Program-made: the position numbers and the translations under genes
NCBI RefSeq assembly: GCF_013523125.1
Contig: NZ_JAAMQJ010000006.1
Location: forward strand, 1 to 64,000
Origin: Pseudomonas entomophila
GTDB lineage: Bacteria; Pseudomonadota; Gammaproteobacteria; Pseudomonadales; Pseudomonadaceae
Length of the DNA stretch: 64,000 bases
Reading direction: 5' to 3'
The notes under the pieces: generated by a model
The model's database searches: none
What the model saw: the letters and a program-made list of their open reading frames with translations, nothing else
What the model was told of the DNA's origin: nothing
Shown here: piece after piece, positions 49,334 to 59,560 of the stretch
How positions within the stretch are numbered: the stretch's first letter is position 1
Layout of the letters: each line of letters opens with the position of its first letter

Positions 49334-49927
49334 ATGGTCGAACGTAAGGCTTCCGTCGAGCGCAATACCCTGGAAACCCAGGTGAAGGCCTCGATCAACC
49401 TCGATGGCAGTGGCAAAGCGCGCTTCGCCATCGGTGTGCCCTTCCTTGAACACATGCTCGACCAGATCGCCCGTCATGGGCTGATCGACCTGGACATCGA
49501 GTGCCACGGCGACCTGCACATCGACGACCACCACACGGTCGAGGACGTCGGCATCACCCTGGGCCAGGCCTTCGCCCAGGCCATCGGCGACAAGAAGGGC
49601 ATCCGTCGCTACGGGCATGCCTATGTGCCGCTGGACGAAGCGCTGTCGCGGGTGGTGATCGACTTCTCCGGTCGCCCCGGCCTGCAGATGCACGTGCCCT
49701 ACACCCGCGCGTCGGTCGGTGGCTTCGATGTCGACCTGTTCCAGGAATTTTTCCAGGGCTTCGTCAACCATGCCCTGGTGACGCTGCACATCGACAACCT
49801 GCGTGGGCACAACACCCACCACCAGATCGAGACCGTGTTCAAGGCCTTCGGCCGCGCGCTGCGCATGGCGGTGGAACTGGACGACCGCATGGCCGGGCAG
49901 ATGCCCTCCACCAAGGGTTGCCTCTGA
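49334..49927 (+). CDS. hisB: imidazoleglycerol-phosphate dehydratase
   Basis: 197 residues, the monofunctional length. Sixth step of histidine synthesis. The two metal-binding halves are marked by [20 protein letters not shown] and [20 protein letters not shown]. Start is the ATG at 49334 ([16 protein letters not shown]), one codon after an in-frame GTG. Its stop overlaps the start of hisH (TGATG). Confidence 0.96.
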   Translation: MVERKASVERNTLETQVKASINLDGSGKARFAIGVPFLEHMLDQIARHGLIDLDIECHGDLHIDDHHTVEDVGITLGQAFAQAIGDKKGIRRYGHAYVPLDEALSRVVIDFSGRPGLQMHVPYTRASVGGFDVDLFQEFFQGFVNHALVTLHIDNLRGHNTHHQIETVFKAFGRALRMAVELDDRMAGQMPSTKGCL

Positions 49928-50565
49928 TGCAGACAGTAGCCGTGATCGACTATGGCATGGGCAACCTGCACTCGGTGGCCAAGGCCCTGGAGCACGTGGG
50001 TGCCGGCAAGGTGCTGGTCACCAGTGACGCGGCCGTGATCCGCGAGGCGGACCGGGTGGTGTTCCCAGGCGTCGGCGCGATCCGCGACTGCATGGCCGAG
50101 ATCCGCCGCCTGGGCTTCGACGGCCTGGTGCGCGAGGTCAGCCAGGACCGTCCGTTCCTCGGCATCTGCGTCGGCATGCAGGCGCTGCTCGAGCACAGCG
50201 AGGAGAACGACGGCGTCGACTGCATCGGCCTGTTCCCGGGCAAGGTACGGTTCTTCGGCAAGGACCTGCATGAAGACGGCCAGCACCTGAAGGTGCCACA
50301 CATGGGCTGGAACGAGGTGACCCAGGGTGTCGATCACCCGCTGTGGCACGACATCCCCGACCGGGCGCGCTTCTATTTCGTGCACAGCTACTACATCGAG
50401 GCCGGCAAGCCGAGCCAGGTGGTCGGTCGCGGTCACTACGGCGTCGACTTCGCCGCCGCGCTGGCCGAAGGCTCGCGCTTCGCCGTGCAGTTCCACCCGG
50501 AGAAGAGCCACACCCACGGCCTCCAGCTGCTGCAGAACTTCATCAGCTGGGACGGCCGCTGGTAA
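49927..50565 (+). CDS. hisH: imidazole glycerol phosphate synthase, glutaminase subunit
   Basis: 212 residues. Class I glutamine amidotransferase that supplies ammonia to HisF. N-terminal [20 protein letters not shown], catalytic Cys in [16 protein letters not shown], and the His/Glu of [14 protein letters not shown]. Overlaps hisB at its start and the next gene at its stop (TAATG). Confidence 0.96.
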   Translation: MQTVAVIDYGMGNLHSVAKALEHVGAGKVLVTSDAAVIREADRVVFPGVGAIRDCMAEIRRLGFDGLVREVSQDRPFLGICVGMQALLEHSEENDGVDCIGLFPGKVRFFGKDLHEDGQHLKVPHMGWNEVTQGVDHPLWHDIPDRARFYFVHSYYIEAGKPSQVVGRGHYGVDFAAALAEGSRFAVQFHPEKSHTHGLQLLQNFISWDGRW

Positions 50566-50828
50566 TGAGCCGTGCGCGCGCCACACCACCGCGCATCACC
50601 CTGGCGCCCGAGCAGGAGCGCGAAGCGCTGGAGACCTTGAAGCGGTTTCTCGAAGACCGCTTCGAGCTGCAGCTGGGGTCGTTCGAAGTGGCCGAGGTGC
50701 TCGAGCTGTTCAGCCGGGACATCGCGCCCCACTACTACAACCGGGCCATCGCCGATGTGCAGGTGCACCTCAAGGACCGCTTCGAGAGCATCGAAAGCGA
50801 CCTGTGGGCGCTCGAGAAAGGCGACTGA
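50565..50828 (+). CDS. DUF2164 family protein within the his cluster
   Basis: 87 residues, cytoplasmic. The sequence AIADVQVHLKDRFESIESDL with the preceding SFEVAEVLELFSRDIAPHYY matches the DUF2164 family known from pseudomonads. There are no catalytic motifs. It is translationally coupled to hisH by one base and lies 106 bases before hisA, so it is expressed with histidine genes, but its role is unknown. Confidence 0.82.
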   Translation: MSRARATPPRITLAPEQEREALETLKRFLEDRFELQLGSFEVAEVLELFSRDIAPHYYNRAIADVQVHLKDRFESIESDLWALEKGD

Positions 50829-50934
50829 CCCGACGATCGCCGCCTGCCCGGCATGATCGCCAGACGAACCATTGACGCGCATGCGTGCGGCCATCGACGC
50901 GCAGCATGCCGCCTGAACCGACGAAGGACACAGC

Positions 50935-51663
50935 ATGCTGATTATCCCCGCTATCGATCTGAAGGACGGCGCCTGCGTGCGTCTGCGCCAGGGCCGCATG
51001 GAAGACTCCACGGTGTTTTCCGATGACCCGGTGAGCATGGCCGCCAAGTGGGTGGAGGGCGGTTGCCGCCGCCTGCACCTGGTCGACCTGAACGGCGCCT
51101 TCGAAGGCCAGCCGGTCAACGGTGAAGTGGTGACCGCGATCGCCAAGCGCTACCCGCACCTGCCGATCCAGATCGGCGGCGGCATCCGTTCGCTGGAGAC
51201 CATCGAGCACTACGTCAAGGCCGGCGTCAGCTACGTGATCATCGGCACCAAGGCGGTCAAGCAGCCCGAGTTCGTCGCCGAAGCCTGCAAGGCCTTCCCT
51301 GGCAAGGTGATCGTCGGCCTGGACGCCAAGGACGGCTTCGTCGCCACCGACGGCTGGGCCGAAGTCAGCTCGGTGCAGGTCATCGACCTGGCCCGTCGCT
51401 TCGAGGCCGATGGCGTCTCGGCGATCGTCTACACCGACATCGCCAAGGACGGCATGATGCAGGGCTGCAACGTGCCCTTCACCAAGGCCCTGGCCGAAGC
51501 CACTTCGATCCCGGTGATCGCCTCCGGCGGCATCCACAACCTGGGCGACATCCAGGCCCTGCTGGACGCCAAGACCCCAGGCATCATCGGCGCGATCACC
51601 GGCCGTGCCATCTACGAAGGCACCCTCGACGTCGCCGAAGCCCAGGCGCTCTGCGACCGTTGA
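50935..51663 (+). CDS. hisA: phosphoribosylformimino-5-aminoimidazole carboxamide ribotide isomerase
   Basis: 242 residues, a beta/alpha barrel. [20 protein letters not shown] carries the N-terminal catalytic Asp; the phosphate-binding loops are [15 protein letters not shown] and [15 protein letters not shown]; the second catalytic Asp is in [16 protein letters not shown]. It makes the substrate for HisF/HisH. A 126-base gap with a dispersed repeat separates it from hisF. Confidence 0.96.
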   Translation: MLIIPAIDLKDGACVRLRQGRMEDSTVFSDDPVSMAAKWVEGGCRRLHLVDLNGAFEGQPVNGEVVTAIAKRYPHLPIQIGGGIRSLETIEHYVKAGVSYVIIGTKAVKQPEFVAEACKAFPGKVIVGLDAKDGFVATDGWAEVSSVQVIDLARRFEADGVSAIVYTDIAKDGMMQGCNVPFTKALAEATSIPVIASGGIHNLGDIQALLDAKTPGIIGAITGRAIYEGTLDVAEAQALCDR

Positions 51664-51789
51664 ATGGGGAGCAAGCGGCAAGCCACGAGCTACAAGCGGA
51701 CGGTAGTGCGTGACGTCATGTGTTGACGAGGCGCCTAGGCGGCGCTGACGTGCTCTGGCCTGCAGCTTGCAGCTTAAAGGAGAAAGTTC
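51664..51789. repeat. dispersed inverted element between hisA and hisF
   Basis: The left arm GCAAGCGGCAAGCC (51671-51684) and the right arm TGCAGCTTGCAGCTT (51761-51775) are imperfect inverses of each other. The same two arms flank the region 27490-27801, where the right arm is expanded to 18 copies of AGCTTGC. It is intergenic but within the his cluster. GGAGAAAG (51779) at its right end is the hisF ribosome binding site. Confidence 0.7.
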
Positions 51790-52560
51790 ATGGCTTTAGC
51801 GAAACGCATCATCCCTTGCCTGGACGTGGACAACGGCCGGGTGGTCAAGGGCGTCAAGTTCGAGAACATCCGTGACGCGGGCGATCCGGTGGAAATCGCC
51901 CGGCGCTACGATGAGCAGGGTGCCGACGAGATCACCTTCCTCGACATCACCGCCAGCGTCGATGGCCGTGACACGACATTGCACACCGTCGAGCGCATGG
52001 CCAGCCAGGTGTTCATTCCGCTGACCGTGGGCGGCGGCGTGCGGACCGTGCAGGACATTCGCAACCTGCTCAACGCGGGGGCCGACAAGGTCTCGATCAA
52101 CACGGCGGCCGTGTTCACCCCCGAGTTCGTGGGCGAGGCGGCCGATCGGTTCGGTTCCCAGTGCATCGTCGTGGCCATCGATGCCAAACAGGTCTCCGCG
52201 CCTGGTGAGCCACCGCGCTGGGAGATCTTCACCCATGGCGGTCGCAAGCCGACCGGCCTGGATGCCGTGGCCTGGGCGCGCAAGATGGAAGGGCTGGGCG
52301 CGGGCGAGATCCTGCTGACCAGCATGGACCAGGACGGCATGAAGAACGGTTTCGACCTGGGCGTGACCCGGGCCATCAGCGATGCGGTCGGTATCCCGGT
52401 GATTGCCTCGGGCGGCGTCGGCAACCTGCAGCACCTGGCCGACGGCATCCTGGAAGGGCACGCCAGCGCGGTACTGGCGGCGAGCATCTTCCACTTCGGC
52501 GAGTACACCGTGCCGGAAGCCAAGGCCTACCTGGCGCAGCGCGGGATCGTGGTGCGCTGA
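51790..52560 (+). CDS. hisF: imidazole glycerol phosphate synthase, cyclase subunit
   Basis: 256 residues. Barrel enzyme that forms imidazole glycerol phosphate and AICAR with ammonia from HisH. Catalytic Asp in [20 protein letters not shown]; second Asp in [20 protein letters not shown]; phosphate loops [18 protein letters not shown] and [15 protein letters not shown]. hisI and hisE are not in the window. Confidence 0.97.
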   Translation: MALAKRIIPCLDVDNGRVVKGVKFENIRDAGDPVEIARRYDEQGADEITFLDITASVDGRDTTLHTVERMASQVFIPLTVGGGVRTVQDIRNLLNAGADKVSINTAAVFTPEFVGEAADRFGSQCIVVAIDAKQVSAPGEPPRWEIFTHGGRKPTGLDAVAWARKMEGLGAGEILLTSMDQDGMKNGFDLGVTRAISDAVGIPVIASGGVGNLQHLADGILEGHASAVLAASIFHFGEYTVPEAKAYLAQRGIVVR

Positions 52561-52595
52561 AAACCGTGCGACGCGTGGTTGCGGGTTGCCTGTAG

Positions 52596-53109
52596 CGCGG
52601 GCAAGCCCGCTTCCACAGGTGACGTCGCCATCGTGCCGATATCTGCTTGGAATGAGTACCTGTGGGAGCTGGCTTGCCAGCGATAGGGTCTGTGCATTCA
52701 CCCCAGGGCTGGCAGGCCAATGTTCAAGCTGTCGGTCACGTGTCGGGTTTGCCACCGCTATCGCGGGCAAGCCCGCTCCCACAGGTGGCGGCGCCATCGT
52801 GCTGCTGCCTGCTTGAAATGAGTATCTGTGGGAGCTGGCTTGCCAGCGATAGAGTCTGTGCATTCACCTCAGGGCTGCCAGGCCAGCGTTCGATCTGTCG
52901 GCCATGCGGCGGGTTTACCACCGCTATCGCGGGCAAGCTCGCTCCCACAGGTGGCGTCGCTATCGTGCTGCTGCCTGCTTGAGATGGGTACCTGTAGGAG
53001 CTGGCTTGCCAGCGATGGGGCCTGTGCATTCACCCCAGGACTGACAGGCCAGTATTCAGCCTGCCGGCCATAGGTCGGTCTGCTATCGCTATCGCGGGCA
53101 GGCCCCACG
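52596..53109. repeat. 166-bp tandem REP composite, three full copies plus a partial fourth
   Basis: CGCGGGCAAG starts at 52596, 52762 and 52928, and CGCGGGCAGG at 53093, giving periods of 166, 166 and 165 bases. Each unit contains a REP head (CGCGGGCAAGCCCGCTCCCA), about 45 bases, an opposing REP (CTGTGGGAGCTGGCTTGCCA) and an 80-base spacer. Copies are over 80 percent alike by eye. The region 52561-53182 has no gene; open frames in it echo the repeat. Confidence 0.9.
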
Positions 53110-53182
53110 AAATCATCGGCACCGTAAAGCATGGATCAAACCGCAGTTACCCCCACGGGATACCTGCACCTCCCACGCCTAC

Positions 53183-54361
53183 CTACCCATGGCTACGCCC
53201 CAGCAGCGCATGGTACAGCTCGCTGTCGCCCAGGATTCCCACCACCGAATTGCCCTCCTGCAGCACCAGCTTGTTGCCCGTCTGGTAACGAATCTGCAAG
53301 GCCTCGCGCATGCCGATGTCGGCGTGCACCAGTGTCGGCTGGCGGGCCAGGTCGTCCACCGACTGCCCCGGCACCCAGTTCTGCAGGGTCATGCCGTTGA
53401 CGCCCTGGCGGGCGCCCTTGAGGGTGTTGCCCTCGGCCAGGTCGAGCCAGGAGTCATTGCTTGGGTCCAGGCACACCGAGCCGTTGAGGCGCTTGCAGTT
53501 GTCCAGCGTGCGCATCAGGCTGCGGCCGCAGAGCACGTTGAGCGGGTTGGTGTGGGCGACGAAGGTGCGCACGTAATCGTCGGCCGGGTTGAGGACGATT
53601 TCCTCGGGACGGCTGTACTGGATGATGCGGCCGTCCTTCATGATGGCGATGCGGCTACCCAGCTTGAGCGCTTCGTCCAGGTCGTGGCTGACGAAGACGA
53701 TGGTCTTGTTCAGCTTGCGTTGCAGTTCCAGCAACTCGTCCTGTAGCCCTTGACGAATCAGCGGGTCGAGCGCGGAGAACGGCTCGTCCATCAGCAGGAT
53801 GTCGGCGTCCATGGCCAAGGCCCGGGCCAGCCCCACACGCTGCTGCATGCCGCCGGACAGCTCATCGGGTTTCTTGTTGCGCCACTGTGTCAGGCCGACC
53901 AGTTCGAGCTTCTCGTCCACCAACTTGCGCCGCTCCTTCTCGGGGCGGCCCTGCATCTCCAGACCGAAGCTGATGTTCTCGCGCACGGTGAGCCAGGGCA
54001 TCAGGGCGAACTTCTGGAACACCATGGCGATGCGCTGGGTGCGCATCATCTTCAGCTCGGCGGGCGTGCAGTGGGCGATGTCGATCTGGCTGCCCTCGTG
54101 CTCGACGAACAGCTTGCCGCGGCTGACGGTGTTCAGCCCGTTGATGCAGCGCAGCAGGCTCGATTTGCCGGAGCCGGAGAGCCCCATCAGCACGCAGATC
54201 TCGCCTTTCTGGATGTCCAGGTTGGCCTTTTCCACCCCCAGAACCAGGCCGGTGCGCTTGAGGATCTGCTCGCGGTTCAGGCCTTGGTCGAGCAGGGCCA
54301 GGGCTTCGCGTGGCTTGCTGGAGAACACCACGTCGACGTCTTCGAATCGAATGATACTCAT
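53183..54361 (-). CDS. cbcV: choline/betaine ABC transporter ATP-binding protein
   Basis: 392 residues. ProV-type ATPase: Walker A MGLSGSGKSSLLRCINGLNT, Q-loop MVFQKFALMPWLTV, signature ELSGGMQQRVGLARALAMDA, Walker B ILLMDEPFSALDPL, and His in FVSHDLDEALKLG. The C-terminal 100 residues have CBS-like regulatory sequence (PTLVHADIGMREALQIRYQT). Uptake of choline, betaine or carnitine. Last gene of the cbcXWV set; overlaps cbcW by four bases. Confidence 0.9.
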   Translation of the reverse strand: MSIIRFEDVDVVFSSKPREALALLDQGLNREQILKRTGLVLGVEKANLDIQKGEICVLMGLSGSGKSSLLRCINGLNTVSRGKLFVEHEGSQIDIAHCTPAELKMMRTQRIAMVFQKFALMPWLTVRENISFGLEMQGRPEKERRKLVDEKLELVGLTQWRNKKPDELSGGMQQRVGLARALAMDADILLMDEPFSALDPLIRQGLQDELLELQRKLNKTIVFVSHDLDEALKLGSRIAIMKDGRIIQYSRPEEIVLNPADDYVRTFVAHTNPLNVLCGRSLMRTLDNCKRLNGSVCLDPSNDSWLDLAEGNTLKGARQGVNGMTLQNWVPGQSVDDLARQPTLVHADIGMREALQIRYQTGNKLVLQEGNSVVGILGDSELYHALLGRSHG

Positions 54362-55203
54362 GCTTCGCTCCTGGCCGGCAGCTCGGGTTGCTTGCAGATA
54401 CGGTCGAGCATGATCGCCAGCAGCACGATGGCAAGACCCGCTTCGAAGCCCAGTGAGATGTCAGCGGTGTTCAAGGCGTTGACCACTGGCTTGCCCAGCC
54501 CGTCGGCGCCAACCAGGGCGGCGATCACCACCATCGACAGCGACAGCATGATGCACTGCGTGACGCCTGCGGCGATGCTCGGCATGGCGTGGGGCAGCTC
54601 GATGCGGGTCAGCAGCTGGCGGCGCGAGCAGCCGAACGCCTTGCCAGCGTCGAGCAGTTCCTGGGGCACGTCGCAGATGCCCAGGTAGGTCAGGCGGATC
54701 GGCGCGGCGATGGCGAACACCACGGTCGAGATCAGCCCAGGGACCACGCCGAGGCCGAACAGGGTCAGCGTGGGGATCAGGTAGACGAAGGTCGGCACGG
54801 TCTGCATCAGGTCCAGCACCGGGCGCAGGCCGGTGTAGAACATCGGCTTGTGCGCCGCGACGATACCCAGCGGCACGCCGATGGCCACGCACACCACCGT
54901 GGCGAAGGTGACCTGGGCCAGGGTCTCCATGGTTTCTTGCCAGTAGCCCAGGTTGAGGATCAACAGAAAGGAGAGGGCGCAGAACAGGGTCAGTGACCAC
55001 TTGCGCTGAATCAGGTGCGCCAGTGCGGCAAGCAGTGCAATCAAAACGAAGGGGTTGAACCAGGTCAAGGCACTGGTGACACCATGGATCATCAGTTCCA
55101 GGCCTTGAGCGATAGCGTCGAAGTAGTTGGCGCCATGCTGGGTCAACCATTCGACAAATGAGGCCATGTACTGCCCTAGCGGTAATTTCTGATCGATAAG
55201 CAT
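54358..55203 (-). CDS. cbcW: choline/betaine ABC transporter permease
   Basis: 281 residues from MLIDQKLPLGQYMASFVEWL. About six membrane segments (WFNPFVLIALLAALAHLI, LTLFCALSFLLILNLGYW, ATVVCVAIGVPLGIVAAH and others). The ATPase-contact loop is ELLDAGKAFGCSRRQLLTRI. ProW-type permease of the quaternary-amine importer. An upstream in-frame start 16 codons earlier lacks similarity. Confidence 0.9.
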   Translation of the reverse strand: MLIDQKLPLGQYMASFVEWLTQHGANYFDAIAQGLELMIHGVTSALTWFNPFVLIALLAALAHLIQRKWSLTLFCALSFLLILNLGYWQETMETLAQVTFATVVCVAIGVPLGIVAAHKPMFYTGLRPVLDLMQTVPTFVYLIPTLTLFGLGVVPGLISTVVFAIAAPIRLTYLGICDVPQELLDAGKAFGCSRRQLLTRIELPHAMPSIAAGVTQCIMLSLSMVVIAALVGADGLGKPVVNALNTADISLGFEAGLAIVLLAIMLDRICKQPELPARSEA

Positions 55204-55278
55204 GATAGCGAACGTCCACCTGCGAGGATTGAGGTCGACCTGCGCCGTCACGGTGGCGGCGCAGGGGCATACGTGCGG

Positions 55279-56226
55279 CTACTGCGCCAGCTTGGCTTTC
55301 GCGGCTTCCAGCCCCGGTTGGCCCTCCACGGTCGTCACCCCGGCCAGCCAGGTCTCGAGCACCTGGGGGTTGGCCTTCAGCCAGGCCTTGGCAGCGGCCT
55401 CGGGTTTGACCTTGTCGTCCAGAATGGCACCCATCAGTGTGCTTTCCATGTCCAGGGTGAACGACAGGTTCTGCAACAGGCGCCCGACGTTGCCGCACTG
55501 CTCGACGTAGCCCTTGCGGGTGTTCGTGAACACGGTGGCCTTGCCATAGTCGGGGCCGAAGAAGTCATCGCCGCCGGAGAGGTACTTGAGGGCGAAGCGC
55601 GTGTTCATCGGGTGGGGTTCCCAGCCAAGGAACACGATGTCCTCGTCGCGCTGCTGGGCGCGGGCGACCTGGGACAGCATGCCGGCCTCGCTGGACTGCA
55701 CCAGCTTGAAGCCGGCGTCCTTCAGGCCGAAGGCGTTCTTGTCGATCATGCTCTGGATCGTGCGGTTGCCGTCGTTGCCCGGCTCGATGCCGTAGAGCTT
55801 GCCGCCCAACTGCTCCTTGAAGCGGGGGATGTCGGCGAAATCCTTCAGGCCCTTGTCGTACAGCGCCTGGGGGACGGCCAGGGTGTACTTGGCGTTCTCC
55901 AGGTTGGCGCGCACGGTGTCCACCGTGCCGGCGTCGCGGTAGGGCTTGATGTCGTTTTCCATGGTCGGCATCCAGTTGCCGAGAAACACGTCCAGGTCCT
56001 TGCCGGCCGCCAGGGACTTGTAGGTCACCGGTACCGAGATCAGGGTGGTTTTCGTCGTGTAGCCCAGTGCCTGGAGCACCGTGCTGGTCACCGCGGTGGT
56101 CGCGGTGATGTCGGTCCAGCCGACATCGGAGAAACGAACGGTCCGGCATTGTTCCGGCTCGGCGGCCGAAGCCATCAGCGTGGTTCCGAGCAATGCGACC
56201 GGCAACAGCGAAAGCGGGCCTCTCAT
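55279..56226 (-). CDS. cbcX: choline/betaine-binding periplasmic protein
   Basis: 315 residues from MRGPLSLLPVALLGTTLMAS. Signal peptide ending at ASA. The mature protein has CRTVRFSDVGWTDITATTAV, KDLDVFLGNWMPTMENDIKP and VFLGWEPHPMNTRFALKYLS; tryptophan residues such as those in GWT, NWM and GWEPH usually form the cage for the trimethylammonium group. CAGGAG lies 7 bases before the ATG. First gene of cbcXWV. Confidence 0.92.
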   Translation of the reverse strand: MRGPLSLLPVALLGTTLMASAAEPEQCRTVRFSDVGWTDITATTAVTSTVLQALGYTTKTTLISVPVTYKSLAAGKDLDVFLGNWMPTMENDIKPYRDAGTVDTVRANLENAKYTLAVPQALYDKGLKDFADIPRFKEQLGGKLYGIEPGNDGNRTIQSMIDKNAFGLKDAGFKLVQSSEAGMLSQVARAQQRDEDIVFLGWEPHPMNTRFALKYLSGGDDFFGPDYGKATVFTNTRKGYVEQCGNVGRLLQNLSFTLDMESTLMGAILDDKVKPEAAAKAWLKANPQVLETWLAGVTTVEGQPGLEAAKAKLAQ

Positions 56227-56668
56227 GGGGTGGACTCCTGTGTTCTTTTCTTCGGGTGTCCCGGGTCGCCGTGCTTCTGTGGCAGCGGTCGGCCAATGGC
56301 TGCCGGGCGGCAGCGGTCGGGGCCGTGCAGTGATGAGTCGCGTTCGATCATCCACCAGCGTCGGGCGATCGACTACTGCCAGGGTCGTAACCAGTACAGG
56401 GTGGGTCGTATCCAGAGAGGAGGGTGTCGCATATGGAGATTTCCCGGGGGATGGGAACGGGTTTGCGTCATTAGCCACCCTGAAAGCGCCTTCTCACGCC
56501 TTCCAGAACGGGGCGTAGGCGGACAAAAGTACGTCGGTTGCAGACCGCGTGCGGCCCCGCAAAAGCCCGATGATGCGTGCCTGTGCGGCGGTCCCTTGCC
56601 TGAGCCTGTCAGGCCCGCCACCCGCGTCATGTCGCGGGAAGACAAGCCCATCAAGAGGTGATTCGACA
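56227..56668. other. divergent cbcX/sdaB regulatory region
   Basis: 442 bases with no supported gene. It lies between two genes that GbdR controls in P. aeruginosa, so binding sites for GbdR are expected, though I cannot point to one. CCGCGTCATGTCGCGG (about 56620-56638) is an imperfect inverted repeat near the sdaB start. A search for a sigma-54 site found none with correct spacing. Confidence 0.45.
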
Positions 56669-58048
56669 ATGGCCATCAGCGTGTTCGACCTGTTCAAGAT
56701 AGGCATCGGGCCTTCCAGTTCCCATACCGTCGGCCCGATGCGCGCCGCGGCCCTGTTCGTTCAAGGGCTGCGTGAGCGTGGCGAACTGGACCAGGTCGAG
56801 CGAGTCGAGGTCCGTCTCTACGGTTCGCTGTCGGCCACCGGCGTCGGCCATGGCACGGACACCGCCACGATCATGGGGCTGATGGGAGAATGGCCGGACG
56901 CCATCGACCCGACCCAGATCGTCCCGCGCATCGCCGACCTGCGCGAAACCGACACTCTGCTGCTGGATAACCGCCGTCCCATCCCGTTCGTCTGGGCGCG
57001 GGACATGCAGCTGCTCGACGAGAACCTGCCCTACCACCCTAACGCCATGACGCTGATCGCCGAAGGCCCAGGTGGCAGCCCCTTGCACAGCGACACCTAC
57101 TACTCGGTGGGTGGTGGCTTCGTGGTCGATGCCGCGCAGGCGGCCAGTGGCGTGCTGGACGCCGATACCACCGTGTTGCCCTACGATTTCGACAGCGCCG
57201 CGCAGCTGCTGCGCCTGTGCGAGGAAAACGACCTGAGCGTGGCGCAATTGATGATGGCCAACGAACGGGTCTGGCGCAGCGAAACAGAGATCCGCGCAGG
57301 CCTGCTCACGCTCTGGGACGCCATGCAGGCGTGTGTGAACAACGGTCTGAAGTACGAAGGCATCCTGCCCGGTGGGCTCAACGTCCGCCGTCGGGCTGCC
57401 AAGCTGCACCGCAGCCTGCAGGAGCTGGGCAAGCCGAACGTCATCGGCTCGACCTTGAGCGCCATGGAGTGGGTCAACCTGTTCGCCCTGGCGGTCAACG
57501 AGGAAAACGCCGCCGGCGGGCGGATGGTCACGGCGCCGACCAATGGCGCGGCGGGCATCATTCCAGCGGTACTGCACTATTTCATGCGCTTCAGCAGCGC
57601 GGTGGGCGAAGCCGACGTCGTGGATTTCTTCCTCGCCGCTGCAGCGGTCGGCATCCTGTGCAAGAAGAACGCGTCGATCTCCGGTGCCGAGGTCGGCTGC
57701 CAGGGTGAAGTGGGATCTGCCTGCGCCATGGCCGCTGCCGGGCTGGCTCAGGTATTGGGCGCCACGCCCCGGCAGCTGGAAAACGCCGCCGAGATCGCCC
57801 TGGAGCACAACCTGGGGCTGACCTGCGATCCGGTCGGCGGACTGGTGCAGGTGCCTTGCATCGAGCGCAACGCGATCGCGGCAGTGAAAGCGATCAACGC
57901 CGTGCAGATGGCGTTGCGCGGGGATGGCGAGCATTTCATCTCCCTCGACCAGGTCATTCGCACCATGCGCGACACCGGTGCCGACATGCACGACAAGTAC
58001 AAGGAAACCTCGCGCGGCGGCCTGGCCGTCAGCGTCATCGAGTGCTGA
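56669..58048 (+). CDS. sdaB: L-serine ammonia-lyase (iron-sulfur type)
   Basis: 459 residues, single-chain form. Converts L-serine to pyruvate and ammonia. Begins [20 protein letters not shown], with the GPSSSHT loop; cluster cysteines in [20 protein letters not shown] and [18 protein letters not shown]. In the betaine pathway it consumes the serine made from glycine. AAGAGGTGAT precedes the ATG. Lies between cbcX and gbdR as in other pseudomonads. Confidence 0.94.
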   Translation: MAISVFDLFKIGIGPSSSHTVGPMRAAALFVQGLRERGELDQVERVEVRLYGSLSATGVGHGTDTATIMGLMGEWPDAIDPTQIVPRIADLRETDTLLLDNRRPIPFVWARDMQLLDENLPYHPNAMTLIAEGPGGSPLHSDTYYSVGGGFVVDAAQAASGVLDADTTVLPYDFDSAAQLLRLCEENDLSVAQLMMANERVWRSETEIRAGLLTLWDAMQACVNNGLKYEGILPGGLNVRRRAAKLHRSLQELGKPNVIGSTLSAMEWVNLFALAVNEENAAGGRMVTAPTNGAAGIIPAVLHYFMRFSSAVGEADVVDFFLAAAAVGILCKKNASISGAEVGCQGEVGSACAMAAAGLAQVLGATPRQLENAAEIALEHNLGLTCDPVGGLVQVPCIERNAIAAVKAINAVQMALRGDGEHFISLDQVIRTMRDTGADMHDKYKETSRGGLAVSVIEC

Positions 58049-58439
58049 GTCGCCTGCACCCTTCTGCACCATGACACCCTCGGCGTGCCGCGTTGCGGTG
58101 CGCCGCAGCGCCCTGATTCTCCTCTTGTCCAAAGACGACGCGATCACCAACGGTGACAGAGGTGTGCTGTCGCGTGCAGGTATGTTTCCTGCCAGTGCTA
58201 CTTAAATGCTCACTGAAGGCAAGGAAACGCACTGGGACGAGGGTTAGCAAAGGATTACAGACGCTGTCGAAACCGCCTACAAACTGACTGCATGGTCGTT
58301 TTCAGGATTTTTTGGACGACCGTTCAATCTCAGGCACGACATTTGCGTTGTGTTGTACAAAGCCCCGCAGACGAATCGGGGCCCTGACAAGAAACAGTGC
58401 CCGCCTGAGGCACACCCTGCATTGTGTGGAGAACTCGCG
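58049..58439. other. sdaB-gbdR intergenic region
   Basis: 391 bases without a gene. The main element is a sigma-54 promoter at 58332-58347. GGGGC(TT) near 58360-58380 (CCCCGCAGACGAATCGGGGC) forms a small hairpin in the gbdR leader. No terminator for sdaB is evident. Confidence 0.55.
58332..58347 (+). promoter_or_regulatory. sigma-54 promoter of gbdR
   Basis: AGGCACGACATTTGCG agrees with TGGCACG-N4-TTGCW at all key positions, including GG and GC at the right distance. Transcription from about 58358 would leave an 82-base leader. It implies control by an enhancer-binding protein such as NtrC or CbrB. Confidence 0.8.
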
Positions 58440-59546
58440 ATGACGTCGTACACCTCCGGAAGCCAGCACCAGAACCGCACAGCCCCTCAGTCCATCGGCT
58501 TCCTGCTGCTGGACAACTTCACGCTCATCTCCCTGGCCTCGGCCGTCGAGCCGCTGCGCATGGCCAACCAGCTGTCCGGGCGCGAGCTGTATCGCTGGCA
58601 CACCCTGACCCTGGACGGTGGGCAGGTCTGGGCCAGCGACGGCTTGCAGATCACCCCGGACGCCTCCATGCACAGCGCGCCGCCGATGGACACGATCATC
58701 GTCTGTGGGGGCGTCGGCATCCAGCGTGCCGTGACCCGCGAGCACGTGAGCTGGCTGCAGACCCAGGCCCGCCAGTCGCGCCGCCTCGGTGCGGTCTGCA
58801 CCGGCAGCTGGGCCCTGGCCTGTGCCGGCCTGCTCGACGGCTTCGATTGCAGCGTGCACTGGGAATGCCTGGCCGCGATGCAGGAAGCCTTCCCGCGGGT
58901 CAACATGAGCACCCGGCTGTTCACCCTCGACCGTAACCGCTTCACCAGCTCCGGCGGCACGGCGCCCCTGGACATGATGCTGCACCTGATCAGCCGTGAT
59001 CACGGCCGCGAACTGTCGGCGGCGATCTCCGAGATGTTCGTCTACGAGCGGATTCGTAACGAGCAGGACCATCAGCGCGTGCCGCTCAAGCACATGCTGG
59101 GCACCAACCAGCCGAAGCTGCAGGAGATCGTCGCGCTGATGGAGGCCAACCTGGAAGAGCCGATCGACCTCGACGAGCTGGCGGTGTACGTGTCGGTCTC
59201 GCGCCGACAGCTGGAGCGGCTGTTCCAGAAGTACCTGCACTGCTCGCCATCGCGCTATTACCTCAAGCTGCGCCTGATCCGCGCACGGCAGCTGCTCAAG
59301 CAGACGCCGATGTCGATCATCGAGGTGGCGTCGGTCTGCGGCTTCGTGTCCACGCCGCACTTCTCCAAGTGCTACCGCGAATACTTCGGCATTCCGCCGC
59401 GCGACGAGCGTGTCGGCTCGAACACCACCCAGCAGGTGGCGATGATGCCGATCCCGCAGGCCATGGTGCTGTCGCCGCACAGCGGGCCGATGGCGGCGCT
59501 GAGCCAGGCGCGCAACGAGTCGACCTTCGCCAGTGTGAGGCTCTGA
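58440..59546 (+). CDS. gbdR: AraC-family betaine/dimethylglycine-responsive regulator GbdR
   Basis: 368 residues. N-terminal class I glutamine-amidotransferase-like sensor domain (SIGFLLLDNFTLISLASAVE, VCTGSWALACAGLLDGFDCS) and C-terminal AraC DNA-binding domain with two helix-turn-helices (LDELAVYVSVSRRQLERLFQ and IEVASVCGFVSTPHFSKCYR). GbdR activates choline/betaine catabolism, uptake and phospholipase genes in P. aeruginosa when betaine or dimethylglycine is present. The start is the ATG at 58440 (MTSYTSGSQH). Confidence 0.94.
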   Translation: MTSYTSGSQHQNRTAPQSIGFLLLDNFTLISLASAVEPLRMANQLSGRELYRWHTLTLDGGQVWASDGLQITPDASMHSAPPMDTIIVCGGVGIQRAVTREHVSWLQTQARQSRRLGAVCTGSWALACAGLLDGFDCSVHWECLAAMQEAFPRVNMSTRLFTLDRNRFTSSGGTAPLDMMLHLISRDHGRELSAAISEMFVYERIRNEQDHQRVPLKHMLGTNQPKLQEIVALMEANLEEPIDLDELAVYVSVSRRQLERLFQKYLHCSPSRYYLKLRLIRARQLLKQTPMSIIEVASVCGFVSTPHFSKCYREYFGIPPRDERVGSNTTQQVAMMPIPQAMVLSPHSGPMAALSQARNESTFASVRL

Positions 59547-59560
59547 GACCGCGACGTCTG

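Noticed and set aside
52596..53109. CRISPR-like array
   Set aside because: The units are 166 bases with REP heads and conserved spacers; CRISPR needs 24-40-base repeats with unique spacers. No cas genes are nearby.
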